From Gimesia sp. (GTDB lineage Bacteria > Planctomycetota > Planctomycetia > Planctomycetales > Planctomycetaceae): DNA of 64,000 bases. The notes under the pieces are model-generated. The model had not been told where the DNA came from and did not search any database. It worked only from the letters and a program-made list of their open reading frames with translations. The DNA lies in the NCBI GenBank assembly GCA_002706765.1, contig PAJV01000062.1:34394-98393 (forward strand), in the 5' to 3' direction. Position 1 is the first letter of the stretch; each line of letters begins with the position of its first letter. The position numbers and the translations under genes are program-made. Positions 17,617-27,449 of this stretch are shown in pieces.

Positions 17617-19377
17617 ATGAGTGATCCAGTTGAGCATTCCGCTGTCAGTGAGTATCAGTTCCTGGTAGAGAACCATTTAAAGACCATTTATCCCGGAATC
17701 GATCAGAGTGCCTTTGCCTGGGAACTGATACAGATCATGTGTCCCGATGGAAAATGCCAGACGCCTCAGACGCACCAGAACCACTGGGATCAGAAAAACG
17801 TGGTGATGATCACCTATGGTGACAGTCTGCTCACGGAGGAGCAGCAGCCACTGGAAACGCTACTGCAGTTCTCGGAAGAATTCCTCAAAGAAACCATCAG
17901 CGGCATCCATATCCTCCCGTTTTTCCCTTTTAGCTCAGACGATGGCTTTTCCATCATTGATTACCACCAGGTAAATCCGCGACTGGGTGACTGGACTCAC
18001 ATCAATGCCATCGCAGAAAAGTATCAGCTGATGTCAGATCTGGTGATCAATCACTGCTCCCGCCAGAGTGAATGGTTCCAGCAGTTCCGACGTGGAGAAT
18101 CGCCGGGTAAAGATTATTTTTTCTGTGCCTCTCCTGAAGACGATTTATCTGAAGTAGTCCGCCCGCGCATCAGTGAACTGTTAAGCCTGATTGAAACTCC
18201 CGATGGCCCACGATATGTCTGGTGCACATTCAGTCATGATCAGGTTGACTTGAATTTTTCTCACCCCGGGCTGCTGCGGGAAATCGTCAAAATTGTCAAG
18301 CTTTACCTGGACCAGGGGGTCAATATTTTTCGGCTCGATGCGATCGCCTTTATCTGGAAGGTGGCAGGAACGAGTTGTCTGAGTCTGCCGGAAACACATG
18401 AAGTCGTGCGACTCATCCGGACATTGATCCAGTTCGTGGCACCAACTGCGATGATCATTACTGAGACCAACATTCCCAACAGGGAAAACCTGGCTTACTT
18501 CGGAAACTCAAATGAAGCGCATGCGATCTATAACTTCTCACTCCCTCCGCTGCTGGTGAACGCCATGCTGTGTGGCAGCTGTCAGCATTTGAAGACCTGG
18601 ATGATGAGCATGCCCCCTGCCCTGCATGGCACAACGTACTTGAATTTCATTGCCTCACATGACGGAATCGGACTCAGGCCGGCTGAAGGTCTGATGAGCG
18701 AAGAAGAAATCGGAAACATGGTCGCCATGATGGAACGGTTTGGTGCACGCATCTCGATGCGATCTCTCGCGGGAGGAGTCATGCGTCCCTATGAAATTAA
18801 TATCTCGCTGATCGACGCGATGAAAGGCACTCTGGAGGGGGAAGATGAATGGCAGGTCGAACGCTTCCTCTGTGCGCACGCCATCATGTTTGCATTGGAA
18901 GGGATTCCCGCAGTCTATATCCACAGTTTCCTGGGAACACCCAATGATCATGCGGGCGTCGCAGAGACCGGACAGAATCGTTCGATTAACCGCCATCGCT
19001 GGGATTATCACAAACTGGCACTGGCCCTCGCCGATGAAACTTCCCTTCATGCGCAGGTCTTCCAGGGAATGTGCCATCTGCTGAAAGTACGACGTCAGCA
19101 ACCGGCGTTTCACCCGAATGCCACGCAGTTCACCTTGCATCTGGGAGACTCTGTCTTTGCCTTCTGGCGCCAGAGCATGGATCGCCAGCAGAGCATTTTC
19201 GCCCTCAATAATGTTTCCCACCAGGAACAGATCGTCCCCTTATCAGAAATCAACCTGATCGGAACGGATAACTGGACCGATCTGATCAGCGGCGAATTAT
19301 ACTCCGATCTGCGCGCAGAACTGGTCCTGAAACCGTACCAGGTGATCTGGCTGACCAATCGGTGGTCGCACGATTAA
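17617..19377 (+). CDS. GH13_18 phosphorylase (sucrose/glucosylglycerate phosphorylase-like)
   Basis: 586 residues with the GH13 barrel: LPFFPFSSDDGFSIIDY (region I), nucleophile Asp in FRLDAIAFIWK (about residue 240), acid/base Glu in ITETNIPNREN (about 281) and the SHDGIGLRP aspartate (about 348). These match the sucrose-phosphorylase subfamily, which includes glucosylglycerate phosphorylase. Four bases after gpgS, it probably performs reversible phosphorolysis of glucosylglycerate to glucose 1-phosphate and glycerate, recovering the solute when osmotic stress ends. The frame extends upstream inside gpgS, but the ATG at 17617 just after the gpgS stop is preferred. Confidence 0.8.
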   Translation: MSDPVEHSAVSEYQFLVENHLKTIYPGIDQSAFAWELIQIMCPDGKCQTPQTHQNHWDQKNVVMITYGDSLLTEEQQPLETLLQFSEEFLKETISGIHILPFFPFSSDDGFSIIDYHQVNPRLGDWTHINAIAEKYQLMSDLVINHCSRQSEWFQQFRRGESPGKDYFFCASPEDDLSEVVRPRISELLSLIETPDGPRYVWCTFSHDQVDLNFSHPGLLREIVKIVKLYLDQGVNIFRLDAIAFIWKVAGTSCLSLPETHEVVRLIRTLIQFVAPTAMIITETNIPNRENLAYFGNSNEAHAIYNFSLPPLLVNAMLCGSCQHLKTWMMSMPPALHGTTYLNFIASHDGIGLRPAEGLMSEEEIGNMVAMMERFGARISMRSLAGGVMRPYEINISLIDAMKGTLEGEDEWQVERFLCAHAIMFALEGIPAVYIHSFLGTPNDHAGVAETGQNRSINRHRWDYHKLALALADETSLHAQVFQGMCHLLKVRRQQPAFHPNATQFTLHLGDSVFAFWRQSMDRQQSIFALNNVSHQEQIVPLSEINLIGTDNWTDLISGELYSDLRAELVLKPYQVIWLTNRWSHD

Positions 19378-19402
19378 TCCCAGGCTGACATTTCAGGAAT
19401 GA

Positions 19403-19792
19403 TCAGACCTGATTCTGAAAACAGAGTTCATATCCATCGGGATCTTTGAGAAACAGTTGATTCATCCCGTAAAAGGCCACCTGGGGAGGCTCCAGGTTCA
19501 ATCCCTTTGCTGAGAATTCCTCAAACATCAGCTGCGCGTCAGGACAGAGAAAAAAGAAACCCACACCTTTAATACGTTCTGCTCTGACTCCATCCTCATC
19601 GGGACAGGCCGATTGCAGCATCAGCGCCGCGGCCCCCCGTTCCAGTCGGCACCACATGATTTTTCCTTCAGGTTCCCATTTCATACTGATTTCAAACCCC
19701 AGTTTGTCAGTATAAAAGGCAACGGAAACGTCAATGTCCTCAACAAACAGGAGAGGCACCAGTTCCTGGATCGTATTATTTTCCAGCGACAT
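19403..19792 (-). CDS. VOC-superfamily (glyoxalase/bleomycin-resistance-like) protein
   Basis: 129 residues with one complete VOC module: LVPLLFVEDIDVSVAFYTDKLGF at the start and NQLFLKDPDGYELCFQ at the end, giving paired beta-alpha-beta-beta-beta units. The usual first metal ligand (His or Gln) is not obvious at its normal site, while the terminal Glu in GYELCF is kept. The substrate cannot be assigned. It converges on the GH13_18 gene with 25 bp between them, and AAGGTG precedes the ATG. Confidence 0.75.
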   Translation of the reverse strand: MSLENNTIQELVPLLFVEDIDVSVAFYTDKLGFEISMKWEPEGKIMWCRLERGAAALMLQSACPDEDGVRAERIKGVGFFFLCPDAQLMFEEFSAKGLNLEPPQVAFYGMNQLFLKDPDGYELCFQNQV

Positions 19793-19836
19793 GACTGCAC
19801 CTTATGATTTCGGGAAAGGATTGCCCACAGGGCCTC

Positions 19837-20205
19837 TTAATCATCGGTTTCACGATGCACGGTTTCAGGCGAAAATGCGGGCAGACAGATGGCGATATAC
19901 TCCGCTCCTGCTTCACCCGGCGTGCTGTAGCGAACCCATTCACCGGCATCCAGAATAATCGCCTGGCCCGTTTTGACTTCATAAATCCCCTGCTTTGTTT
20001 CCACGTGCAGTACGCCTTTCAATACAACTGACATCTCCTGGAACTCGGGAGATTGCGCAGGCTCAACCCAGCCACCAGGAGAAACCATACGAGCCACGCT
20101 GATCGTTTCATCTCCTGTATTCACGCGGCCCACAAATTCTTCAATCTGTTTGGGTTTGTTACCGGCTGCTTTTACAATGGTGGGAAGTTCAATATAACGA
20201 GGCAT
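19837..20205 (-). CDS. Small cupin-domain protein
   Basis: 122 residues. The core beta-barrel shows SPEFQEMSVVLKGVLHVETK, then GQAIILDAGEWVRYS, but the first cupin motif has no HxH. The histidines are replaced, so metal binding is doubtful. The family is the small single-domain cupins often annotated as conserved-barrel proteins. The frame is open from 20310, but an AAAAGGAG ribosome site immediately precedes the ATG at 20205. It lies upstream of the VOC gene on the same strand with a 44-bp gap, so co-transcription is likely. Confidence 0.75.
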   Translation of the reverse strand: MPRYIELPTIVKAAGNKPKQIEEFVGRVNTGDETISVARMVSPGGWVEPAQSPEFQEMSVVLKGVLHVETKQGIYEVKTGQAIILDAGEWVRYSTPGEAGAEYIAICLPAFSPETVHRETDD

Positions 20206-20358
20206 GCTGGCTCCTTTTAAAAAATGACACTCCACTAGGAATGCAATATGTGAATGCTTATCATAATAGCACAATCTGAGAATCAAGCTATTAATAAACA
20301 ATCCTGTCACTCTGTTCCATTCGGACCTGCTGAATCCATTTTTTCCCGGAGCCTGAAC

Positions 20359-20901
20359 ATGTTGACCAGTTTACTGCTTCCCGTCCTGTTGTCAGCCATT
20401 GCCCTGTTTTTCGCCAGTTTTCTATCCTGGATGGTCGTGCAGCTTCATAAGGATGACTGGAAAAAAATGGAGCAGGAAGATGAGTTCCTCAAAGCAATGC
20501 AGGATCTCAATGTGCCCGTTGGCAGCTACATGTTTCCGGGATGCCAATCGTCTGATGAGATGAAAAGCAAAGAGTACCAGGAGAAATGGAACACAGGCCC
20601 CTGCGGTGTGATGACAGTGTATCCCAAAGTCAATATGGGCAAAAACCTGGGTCTGACGTTCGTATTCTTTCTGGTCATCAGTTTTTCACTCGCTTATCTG
20701 GCCACGCTGGCGATTCCGCCCGGCGCAGAATTCATGACGGTTTTCCGCTTTATGTCTACTGCCGGACTGTTGACCTTTTTAGCGGCTACGATTCAACACG
20801 CGATCTGGTTTCATAATCGGATCACAGTCCATATCATAGAATCCATCGCTTATGCTGCCATCGTTGGTACCATTTTTGGTCTGATGTGGCCCGCTGCTTA
20901 A
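20359..20901 (+). CDS. Small integral membrane protein
   Basis: 180 residues with an N-terminal membrane helix (LLLPVLLSAIALFFASFLSW). A soluble loop of about 75 residues contains KKMEQEDEFLKAMQDL and the PVGSYMFPGC and GPCGVMTVYP motifs. Three further helices follow (about 98-118, 130-150, 160-178). I know this layout as a conserved unknown protein of planctomycetes and some proteobacteria; no function is established. GGAG at 20348-20351 supports the ATG at 20359 over an upstream one at 20254. It precedes the DJ-1 family gene by 42 bp. Confidence 0.7.
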   Translation: MLTSLLLPVLLSAIALFFASFLSWMVVQLHKDDWKKMEQEDEFLKAMQDLNVPVGSYMFPGCQSSDEMKSKEYQEKWNTGPCGVMTVYPKVNMGKNLGLTFVFFLVISFSLAYLATLAIPPGAEFMTVFRFMSTAGLLTFLAATIQHAIWFHNRITVHIIESIAYAAIVGTIFGLMWPAA

Positions 20902-20943
20902 TTTTTCTATTCCTGTTTTCAATTTAAAAACTGAGGTATATCA

Positions 20944-21480
20944 ATGACTGTCTCACTACCGCTGTCAGGTCAAAGGTTTCTTCTCTTTACAGGTGAAGAC
21001 TATGAAGACCTGGAACTCTGGTATCCCAAACTTCGCCTGGAAGAAGCAGGTGCCACAACCACACTGGCAGGTCTGGAAGCGGAAAAAACCTACCTGGGAA
21101 AGCATGGATATCCTTCTGTCTCGGAAGTCAGCATTGATAGTATCAACTCAGCTGACTACCAGGGAGTCATCTGTGCCGGCGGTTGGATGCCCGATAAGCT
21201 CAGACGCTCCGCAAAGGTCCTCTCACTTCTCCAGGAATTCCATGAAAGCGGGAAACTGATTGCCGCCATTTGTCATGGAGGCTGGATGCCCATTTCAGCC
21301 GGAATCTATTCCGGCGTCAAAGTGACGGGTTCACCGGGAATCAAAGACGACCTGGTGAATGCAGGTGCCATCTGGGAAGATGCCAGCGTGATCGTCGATC
21401 GCCATTTTGTCTGCAGCCGACGCCCCTCTGATCTGCCTGATTTCTGCCGGGCTATTCTGGATGTTCTGCAGGCAAATTAA
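20944..21480 (+). CDS. DJ-1/PfpI-family protein
   Basis: 178 residues. The fold signature is GQRFLLFTGEDYEDLELWYP at the start and the nucleophile elbow LIAAICHGGW with Cys about 110. Family members act as glyoxalases, deglycases or amidases on damaged metabolites; which applies here is not readable. GAGG lies seven bases before the ATG. It follows the small membrane protein on the same strand and ends only four bases from the stop of the convergent 1811-residue gene. Confidence 0.85.
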   Translation: MTVSLPLSGQRFLLFTGEDYEDLELWYPKLRLEEAGATTTLAGLEAEKTYLGKHGYPSVSEVSIDSINSADYQGVICAGGWMPDKLRRSAKVLSLLQEFHESGKLIAAICHGGWMPISAGIYSGVKVTGSPGIKDDLVNAGAIWEDASVIVDRHFVCSRRPSDLPDFCRAILDVLQAN

Positions 21481-21484
21481 CAGG

Positions 21485-24400
21485 TTATTCAAAAAGCTGC
21501 CTGGCAAGCTGCTGCACTTCTGCTGAGGGATGGGTCTTCAGTTGCTGCTGCAGTTCGGCATCGATCAGTTTTCCTGTGCGCGGCTGTTGTTGAATGGCCT
21601 TCAACAAGGCCATCGCGCGGGAATCCGTTCTGATCAATGCCTGCAACGCAATCTTCAGATTACGGGCGGTCAATGCAGGCAGTGATTCGATCAGATCATC
21701 AGTTGCTGCTGACACATCGACATCACCGATCCCACTGACGGCTCCCATCTGCAGTTCTGGATGACTGGCATCATGCAGATACCGCTTTAACTGTTTCTGA
21801 CAGGCGGCATAATCCAGCATGGCAATCATCCGCAGCGCATCATAACGGGTTCCCCCTTTCACATCGGGATCATCGGCCATCTTGACGGCCCGCTGGAGTG
21901 CCTGCTCCCATCGGACCGTCAATTCCGGCTTGTCTTTGAGTAGCGAATCGAGTTTGCTGCGAGGCCAGTCGCTGGCGATCGTAATTCCATTGATCACTCC
22001 ACCGCCGATAACCACCGCCTGCCAGCATTGCAGCGGTTCACCCTGCTCCGGCAGAGACGCAGCCAGCAGACGCAACAGTTCGTCTGACTGATTTCGTTTT
22101 CCGACGGCGATCGCAGTACGCCAGATCTCGGGAATATTGCGATATTCATCCGGCGTTCCCACTTTGACATCAGCGACCAGGGTTTTGATCTTTACGACGG
22201 GATCTGTCTCTTCTGTTTTGGCAGTTTTCTCACCCGGCAGGACCGGCACCGCTATATTTTGATTTTCCGTAGCGGCACTGGTCAATGAGATTTCTGAAAG
22301 AAAGATCCAGCCCTGCTTCCCCTTAAAGTCGAGGCGAACAAACTGCGCCCGCTGTTCCGGTATGTTGATGACGATTGTCCGTCGATCGATTTCATACAGC
22401 CCGAGGCCATCGGCACTGTCATCGAAAGCGGAAAATTGATGAGGATTCCCATACTCTTGATTGTTATTGCTGAAAGCTAACTGAATTGAGGAAGGGGCGT
22501 GAATTGCCCCCGGCTCATGATTGACACCATAGACAACTCTCAAAGCGTTGACAGGCATTTTTCGCTGCAGATCAATCACGAGGCGCGGCTGAGGCTCTGT
22601 TCCCGCAAAGCGAAACCCGACCCACTGACCATCATTAAATCGCGTCGACCCCGTAGAATGATTCACCAGTTTTAATTTCTGGGAATCATCCGGGTAATTT
22701 GCATCCGGTTTGACGGCTCCTGTGTAAGCGTATTTCAAAGGTGCGCTGTGTTCCTGCAGAAATACCAGCAGATCCGCCATCGCTGCCGGTGAAACTTCTC
22801 GTTCGAGACCTTCAGGCATCAGAGACTTCCCACTGTTAATCAATTCATCCAGTTGCGCTCTGAGAATGGTCTGCACCTTACCCTGCTGCGCTTTCAAGGT
22901 AATGCTGTTACTCTGTTCTGACACCAGAATTCCGGTATTGATGCGACCATCGTCGGTCACTGCCAGATACGATGCGTAACGACCATCGACTGCTTTGTTC
23001 GGGTCAAGAATGGAAGTCAGCAGAAATGACTTCGACTGATCGGTCAACGCAGCCAGGTCAGGTCCGACGACATGCCCCTTTCCATTCAGACGATGGCAGC
23101 TGGCACATTGTTTTTCAAATACCCGGCTGCCTCGCTCGACATTTCCCTGCTTTAAATCGATCGATGTGTACTGCTTCAGGACCGCTTCTCGACTGGCACT
23201 GGTGGCGACGGAAAACAATTTTCGCGCACGCTGTTTAATCTTTTCATTATTATGATCGATCAGAGTCTGACGGTTTGTTAAATCGATCTGGGCAGGTTGA
23301 ATGACCTTCTGCTCAATCTTGTTTAACAGCTCCAGAGTCAATGATTCACGCCCCAGTAACTGACTGATGACCTCAGCCTGTAATACAGGCGTAAATTGTT
23401 TCCAGTTATTGAATACCAGCTCTGTCGCGGCTGGACTCTGCGACTTGATCAGACTTTTCAAGGCAGCCATCTGGATGTTTAAGGCTGTTTGAGGTGTTAA
23501 CAACTCGGAAACCAGCTCAAGGCTGTGCTGGCTTTGATCCACCGTCAACACAAACTGTAATGCTGCAATCCGTACAGGCTCTGGTTGTTCCGGATCAGAA
23601 ACCTGTGCGCCTGCGAGACTGACGAGTTGTTTCAATTGCGCCCCCAGTTTCTCAACCTGCGAACTGTCACGACTCTGCATTGCTTCGGCCAGTTCTGTTA
23701 ATGCCAACCACTCCCAGGCTTCCGTTTTTTGATCTTGAATAACATGCACTGAAAAAGCGCTGGAAACCTGTTTCAATAATCCAGGATCCCGGGTCGCAAC
23801 CGCCATTGTCAGCAATGAATGAAACATCGGTAACAATTGCGGTTTCTCTGATATTCGGGGAAGCAGACTGACCAGGGCCGGCCCCAAACGCGCTGGATCA
23901 AAACTGGTCAATACGGCTGACCTGATATAGACATTCTCCGAATTTCGCTCCAGCAGTTGCAGCAGAGCGTTGGTTGTGGCATCGCCTTTCAGATACCCCA
24001 GTGTGTAAGCCAGCTGAAGCTGCACCGGAAGTTCCTGCTCCTGGCCAGCTTGTCTGAGTACTGCCTTCGCCAGCGGTTTTGATTGCTCGAGAAAGGGTTC
24101 GGCTAATCGTAGTGCTTCTCTACGCACACCCGGATGTGGATCGTCAATTCGAGGCAGCAGTATGTCAGGAGTCAACGCCTGCAGTCCGTCCAGGGTGCAC
24201 AATGCCTGTAACCGGGATTGAGCTGACTTCCCTTCACTGGCAATCTCTGCCAGGAAGGGCGTGACTTTGAGATCAGCCCGCAAGACCAGTTCCTGCTGAA
24301 TCATATCACGCAGCGTTCCATTCTCACTGTTGAGCAATTGAGCCAGCTCTGGCGCAGGCATCTGTTTTAAATTGGGAAGGCGCCGATACGGTTGATCTTT

Positions 24401-26920
24401 CGCAGTAATCCGATAAATTCTGCCACGCGTCTCGCCGGCACGCACGTTTAATTTCTGCACTGCTTCTGGAGACAGAAACTTGGGGTGCTCAATCAGATAT
24501 CGGTACATGTCCACAATCAGCAGTGAACCATCCGGGGCCGTTCTCGCCTGGACGGGTCGAAACCAGTTGTCTGTGGATGTCAAAAAATCCCGTTCCTGTT
24601 CTTCATCTGCCCGCAAACCCGAAAATGTGACTCCTTCTGGTTTCACGACCAGGCGATGCACCAGCTGATTGACGGGTTCACAGACAAACGCATTTCCATA
24701 AAATGTTCTTCCCAGTTGATGATCCCGATACAGTCCCAGACCGCAGGCAGACGTCGGACGGCCCCGCTGTCCACTCAAGTGAAATTGCACCAGTTCTCCC
24801 ACCGGAAACAACTGGTTTGCATTTTCCCCTTGAGGAATCGAAACTTCCGGGGGCGGCGAACTCACAAAAGGATTTTTCTGGAAATAGGATTCCTGGACCG
24901 GGTAGTGCACACACAATGTCCCATTCCGGCAGCCAAACCAGTTGCCCCAGTCATCACGCACACGCCCTTGTTGAGTGCGGCCGCTCACCGGTTCCAGGAC
25001 GCCGGTCTCAGGTTGAAATCGAAAATCCCGGTTGGTCACGTTAACAGTCTGCCCGTTGAAGGATTGAATGACACCGCCAAACAACCCACCCGATGCATAG
25101 ACCCAGTTATCGAGTCCGGGCACCAGACTATTGACCCGCGCCTGATAATTATGCGTTGCGAAACCCGTCAGAATCGTCTTTTGAAGATCGGCTTTCCCAT
25201 CACCGGTGGTATCTTCTGCATAGATCACATCCGGCGCCGTACAGACGAGAATGCCCTGTTTCCAGACCATCAATCCTGTCGGAAAAGCCAACCCTTCCAG
25301 AAACACAGTGGCCTTGTCATACCGGCCATCCTGATCCAGATCTTCCAGATACTTCACCACTCCACCCGGCTTGTAATTTCCATCCATGCCCGCTGGATAA
25401 TCTCGCATTTCCACAACCCATAGTTTACCATCCGGACCAAATTCCACCGCCACCGGATCTATTACCAAAGGTTCTGACGCGACGACTTCTACTTTCAGAT
25501 CGTCTGCCAGATTCATACGGGAAATGGATTCCGCGGGAGTCAAAGGCCGTTTGCCTCCGGTACGACTGATATCCTCAGTTGCCTGGAAAGAATCAGGGAT
25601 CTGCCGGGAAACAACATCCCGTATTTTTTTCTCCAGTCCAGGGGCGAAGGGGCCAGGCAGATCGTACCACACCATGGCGTTTTTCCCTTCATAGCCGCCT
25701 TGCTGTAAAACCCGTTCTGACGGGATGTAACAGGGAACATCATTCGCATAGGAAGTTACCCAGACTTTCGCACCATGTTTTTGTTTGATTGCCAGTGAGT
25801 AATCGACGACCACTTCACCGCCGAGAAAGACCATTGCCAGATCATCACCAAAGGACCAGGTCTTGATCGGATACACAACCTCATCTGTTAACGCTTCGCC
25901 CCGTTTCAATCGGTCCAGATTTTTTTTTGCATGGTATCCGGTGATCCCCGATTTGCTGGCACGTTGCTTCCACTCTTCCTCATTGGGTAGATCCGCCAGG
26001 GGCAGATTGATTTCTTTGCTTTTCGCTGTGAGATTTCCGGAAATGGCTGTGAGACCGGTTTTCAGACGTTGTTGTACGCCTGCAGCAACAGCCTGTCCGT
26101 TCACCCGCGCAGCCCCCTGATCATCACCTCGAAACTTGGGATTCTGATCCGCCCCACAACCGATCACGACCATTGCCATACAGCCGGGTAGATCTGCTTC
26201 GATTTCCTCGACCGCACAGCCGGCCCAGTCGCCGGACATGAAAGGCACACCTCCCAACGTAGTACAATGACAGGCATATCCAACCAGAATCGCCCGTGAT
26301 TTACCTTCCGGACTTTTCACGCGTAAAATCGGCAGGTCATAGTCGGTGGGGCCGGTGATGTTTCTACGGTTTTTCGCAAAAGTGGCTGTTCCGATCCCCC
26401 ATTCAAGTAATGCCGGCTGTGCATCTTGGATCGCCTGTTGAGCAACGATTGTTAATTTTTGAATCAGGTCGCCGGTATACCGATCCACGACTGCCTGTTC
26501 TGAGTGGGAAAGATCCTTTGTGTAAATATTAGGAAGCACTCCCGTGAGCATGGGCGCCGCGTGCGTGTGTGTCGAACAGACAACCACGTTGGCGGGTGTG
26601 ATCTCGTGTTGTTCTTTCAGATGAGCGACAACGGCTTTCGTCAAAGATGCTGGCACACCACAATTTTCAACCGAGATCAGGACGTACGGTTGTCTCTGAT
26701 GATCCAGGACAGCGATCGCTCGTGCCCAGAGAGGCTGCTCGACCTGATTGATTAAATCCGTGCCCCTAGATGCATATCCATTCAGGAGCACGGGATAATC
26801 AGGAGTAATATTGATTTTTGCCACACCAACCTGACACGATTTATCAAATTCAGCATGGCAGTTGGAAAAAGAAAAAAACAGAACGATGAGCGACAGTAAC
26901 AAATGGGTAAGATGATGCAT
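21485..26920 (-). CDS. Giant fusion: neutral ceramidase-like + PVC-type dehydrogenase + HEAT + cytochrome c
   Basis: 1811 residues with a Sec signal peptide. Residues about 28-470 resemble neutral/alkaline ceramidases (VGVAKINITPDYPVLLNGYASRG, the STHTHAAPML histidines, GYACHCTTLGG). About 480-860 is the planctomycete membrane-bound dehydrogenase domain, a beta-propeller of the NHL/PQQ-like type (GPDGKLWVVEMRDYP, APDGSLLIVDMYRYLIEHP). About 880-1240 carries HEAT-like helical repeats. A c-type haem site CASCH is near 1271 in the PVC-type haem-binding segment. About 1390-1560 looks like a discoidin-type sandwich, and HEAT-like repeats close the protein. The work is likely done in the periplasm or on the cell surface. 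The frame is continuous, so I treat it as one protein. Confidence 0.8.
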   Translation of the reverse strand: MHHLTHLLLSLIVLFFSFSNCHAEFDKSCQVGVAKINITPDYPVLLNGYASRGTDLINQVEQPLWARAIAVLDHQRQPYVLISVENCGVPASLTKAVVAHLKEQHEITPANVVVCSTHTHAAPMLTGVLPNIYTKDLSHSEQAVVDRYTGDLIQKLTIVAQQAIQDAQPALLEWGIGTATFAKNRRNITGPTDYDLPILRVKSPEGKSRAILVGYACHCTTLGGVPFMSGDWAGCAVEEIEADLPGCMAMVVIGCGADQNPKFRGDDQGAARVNGQAVAAGVQQRLKTGLTAISGNLTAKSKEINLPLADLPNEEEWKQRASKSGITGYHAKKNLDRLKRGEALTDEVVYPIKTWSFGDDLAMVFLGGEVVVDYSLAIKQKHGAKVWVTSYANDVPCYIPSERVLQQGGYEGKNAMVWYDLPGPFAPGLEKKIRDVVSRQIPDSFQATEDISRTGGKRPLTPAESISRMNLADDLKVEVVASEPLVIDPVAVEFGPDGKLWVVEMRDYPAGMDGNYKPGGVVKYLEDLDQDGRYDKATVFLEGLAFPTGLMVWKQGILVCTAPDVIYAEDTTGDGKADLQKTILTGFATHNYQARVNSLVPGLDNWVYASGGLFGGVIQSFNGQTVNVTNRDFRFQPETGVLEPVSGRTQQGRVRDDWGNWFGCRNGTLCVHYPVQESYFQKNPFVSSPPPEVSIPQGENANQLFPVGELVQFHLSGQRGRPTSACGLGLYRDHQLGRTFYGNAFVCEPVNQLVHRLVVKPEGVTFSGLRADEEQERDFLTSTDNWFRPVQARTAPDGSLLIVDMYRYLIEHPKFLSPEAVQKLNVRAGETRGRIYRITAKDQPYRRLPNLKQMPAPELAQLLNSENGTLRDMIQQELVLRADLKVTPFLAEIASEGKSAQSRLQALCTLDGLQALTPDILLPRIDDPHPGVRREALRLAEPFLEQSKPLAKAVLRQAGQEQELPVQLQLAYTLGYLKGDATTNALLQLLERNSENVYIRSAVLTSFDPARLGPALVSLLPRISEKPQLLPMFHSLLTMAVATRDPGLLKQVSSAFSVHVIQDQKTEAWEWLALTELAEAMQSRDSSQVEKLGAQLKQLVSLAGAQVSDPEQPEPVRIAALQFVLTVDQSQHSLELVSELLTPQTALNIQMAALKSLIKSQSPAATELVFNNWKQFTPVLQAEVISQLLGRESLTLELLNKIEQKVIQPAQIDLTNRQTLIDHNNEKIKQRARKLFSVATSASREAVLKQYTSIDLKQGNVERGSRVFEKQCASCHRLNGKGHVVGPDLAALTDQSKSFLLTSILDPNKAVDGRYASYLAVTDDGRINTGILVSEQSNSITLKAQQGKVQTILRAQLDELINSGKSLMPEGLEREVSPAAMADLLVFLQEHSAPLKYAYTGAVKPDANYPDDSQKLKLVNHSTGSTRFNDGQWVGFRFAGTEPQPRLVIDLQRKMPVNALRVVYGVNHEPGAIHAPSSIQLAFSNNNQEYGNPHQFSAFDDSADGLGLYEIDRRTIVINIPEQRAQFVRLDFKGKQGWIFLSEISLTSAATENQNIAVPVLPGEKTAKTEETDPVVKIKTLVADVKVGTPDEYRNIPEIWRTAIAVGKRNQSDELLRLLAASLPEQGEPLQCWQAVVIGGGVINGITIASDWPRSKLDSLLKDKPELTVRWEQALQRAVKMADDPDVKGGTRYDALRMIAMLDYAACQKQLKRYLHDASHPELQMGAVSGIGDVDVSAATDDLIESLPALTARNLKIALQALIRTDSRAMALLKAIQQQPRTGKLIDAELQQQLKTHPSAEVQQLARQLFE

Positions 26921-27119
26921 TAACTTCTTTCTTCATCCGATTCACTATTTTGTGAGCAGGGCATAAACTTCCAGCCATCCGCCGGGTCAAGCATCGCTTT
27001 CAAAATAATTAGACTTCTTTAGTATCATGCAGATTTTCAGTGTACCAGTCATCTTCAGGCCTTATCAATCCAGTGATGCGACAATCTATTTCAATTTTAC
27101 GACAACAGAAGACTGAGCA

Positions 27120-27449
27120 ATGAACCCTGCCCCAACTCCACAGGTCGCGATTTTTATCGAATCGTCGAAAACATTCGGGCGTGAAATTCTACAGAGAATT
27201 TCCACCTGCGCGCGTACTCTTGGCCCCTGGTTGATTTACATTGACGAATGGGGACCGCAGACGGTTTTGCCAGAGAAGATCAACAGCTGGCAGGGAGACG
27301 GTGTGATTGCCCGGCTATTGCTGATCGATACCGATTTTACACTTGGGCAGATTGCGCAGATGGCGGGTTATTCCAGTGCTGCTTATTTGAGCGTCGTGAT
27401 CAAGGAACATGAAAACTGTACCCCTACCGAGTTTCGGCAGAAACCATAA
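27120..27449 (+). pseudogene. Internally deleted XylR-like AraC-family regulator
   Basis: A 109-codon frame joining two ends of a regulator that normally has about 390 residues. Codons 1-66 match the start of XylR-type periplasmic-binding-like sensors (QVAIFIESSKTFGREILQRI, then GPWLIYIDEWGP and GDGVIAR). Codons 67-109 match the last helix-turn-helix of an AraC domain (IDTDFTLGQIAQMAGYSSAA, ending TPTEFRQKP). About 280 residues, including most of the sensor and the first HTH, are missing, with the frame kept. It is divergent from the ceramidase fusion and may once have controlled it. Whether a mini-protein is still made is unknown. Confidence 0.65.
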
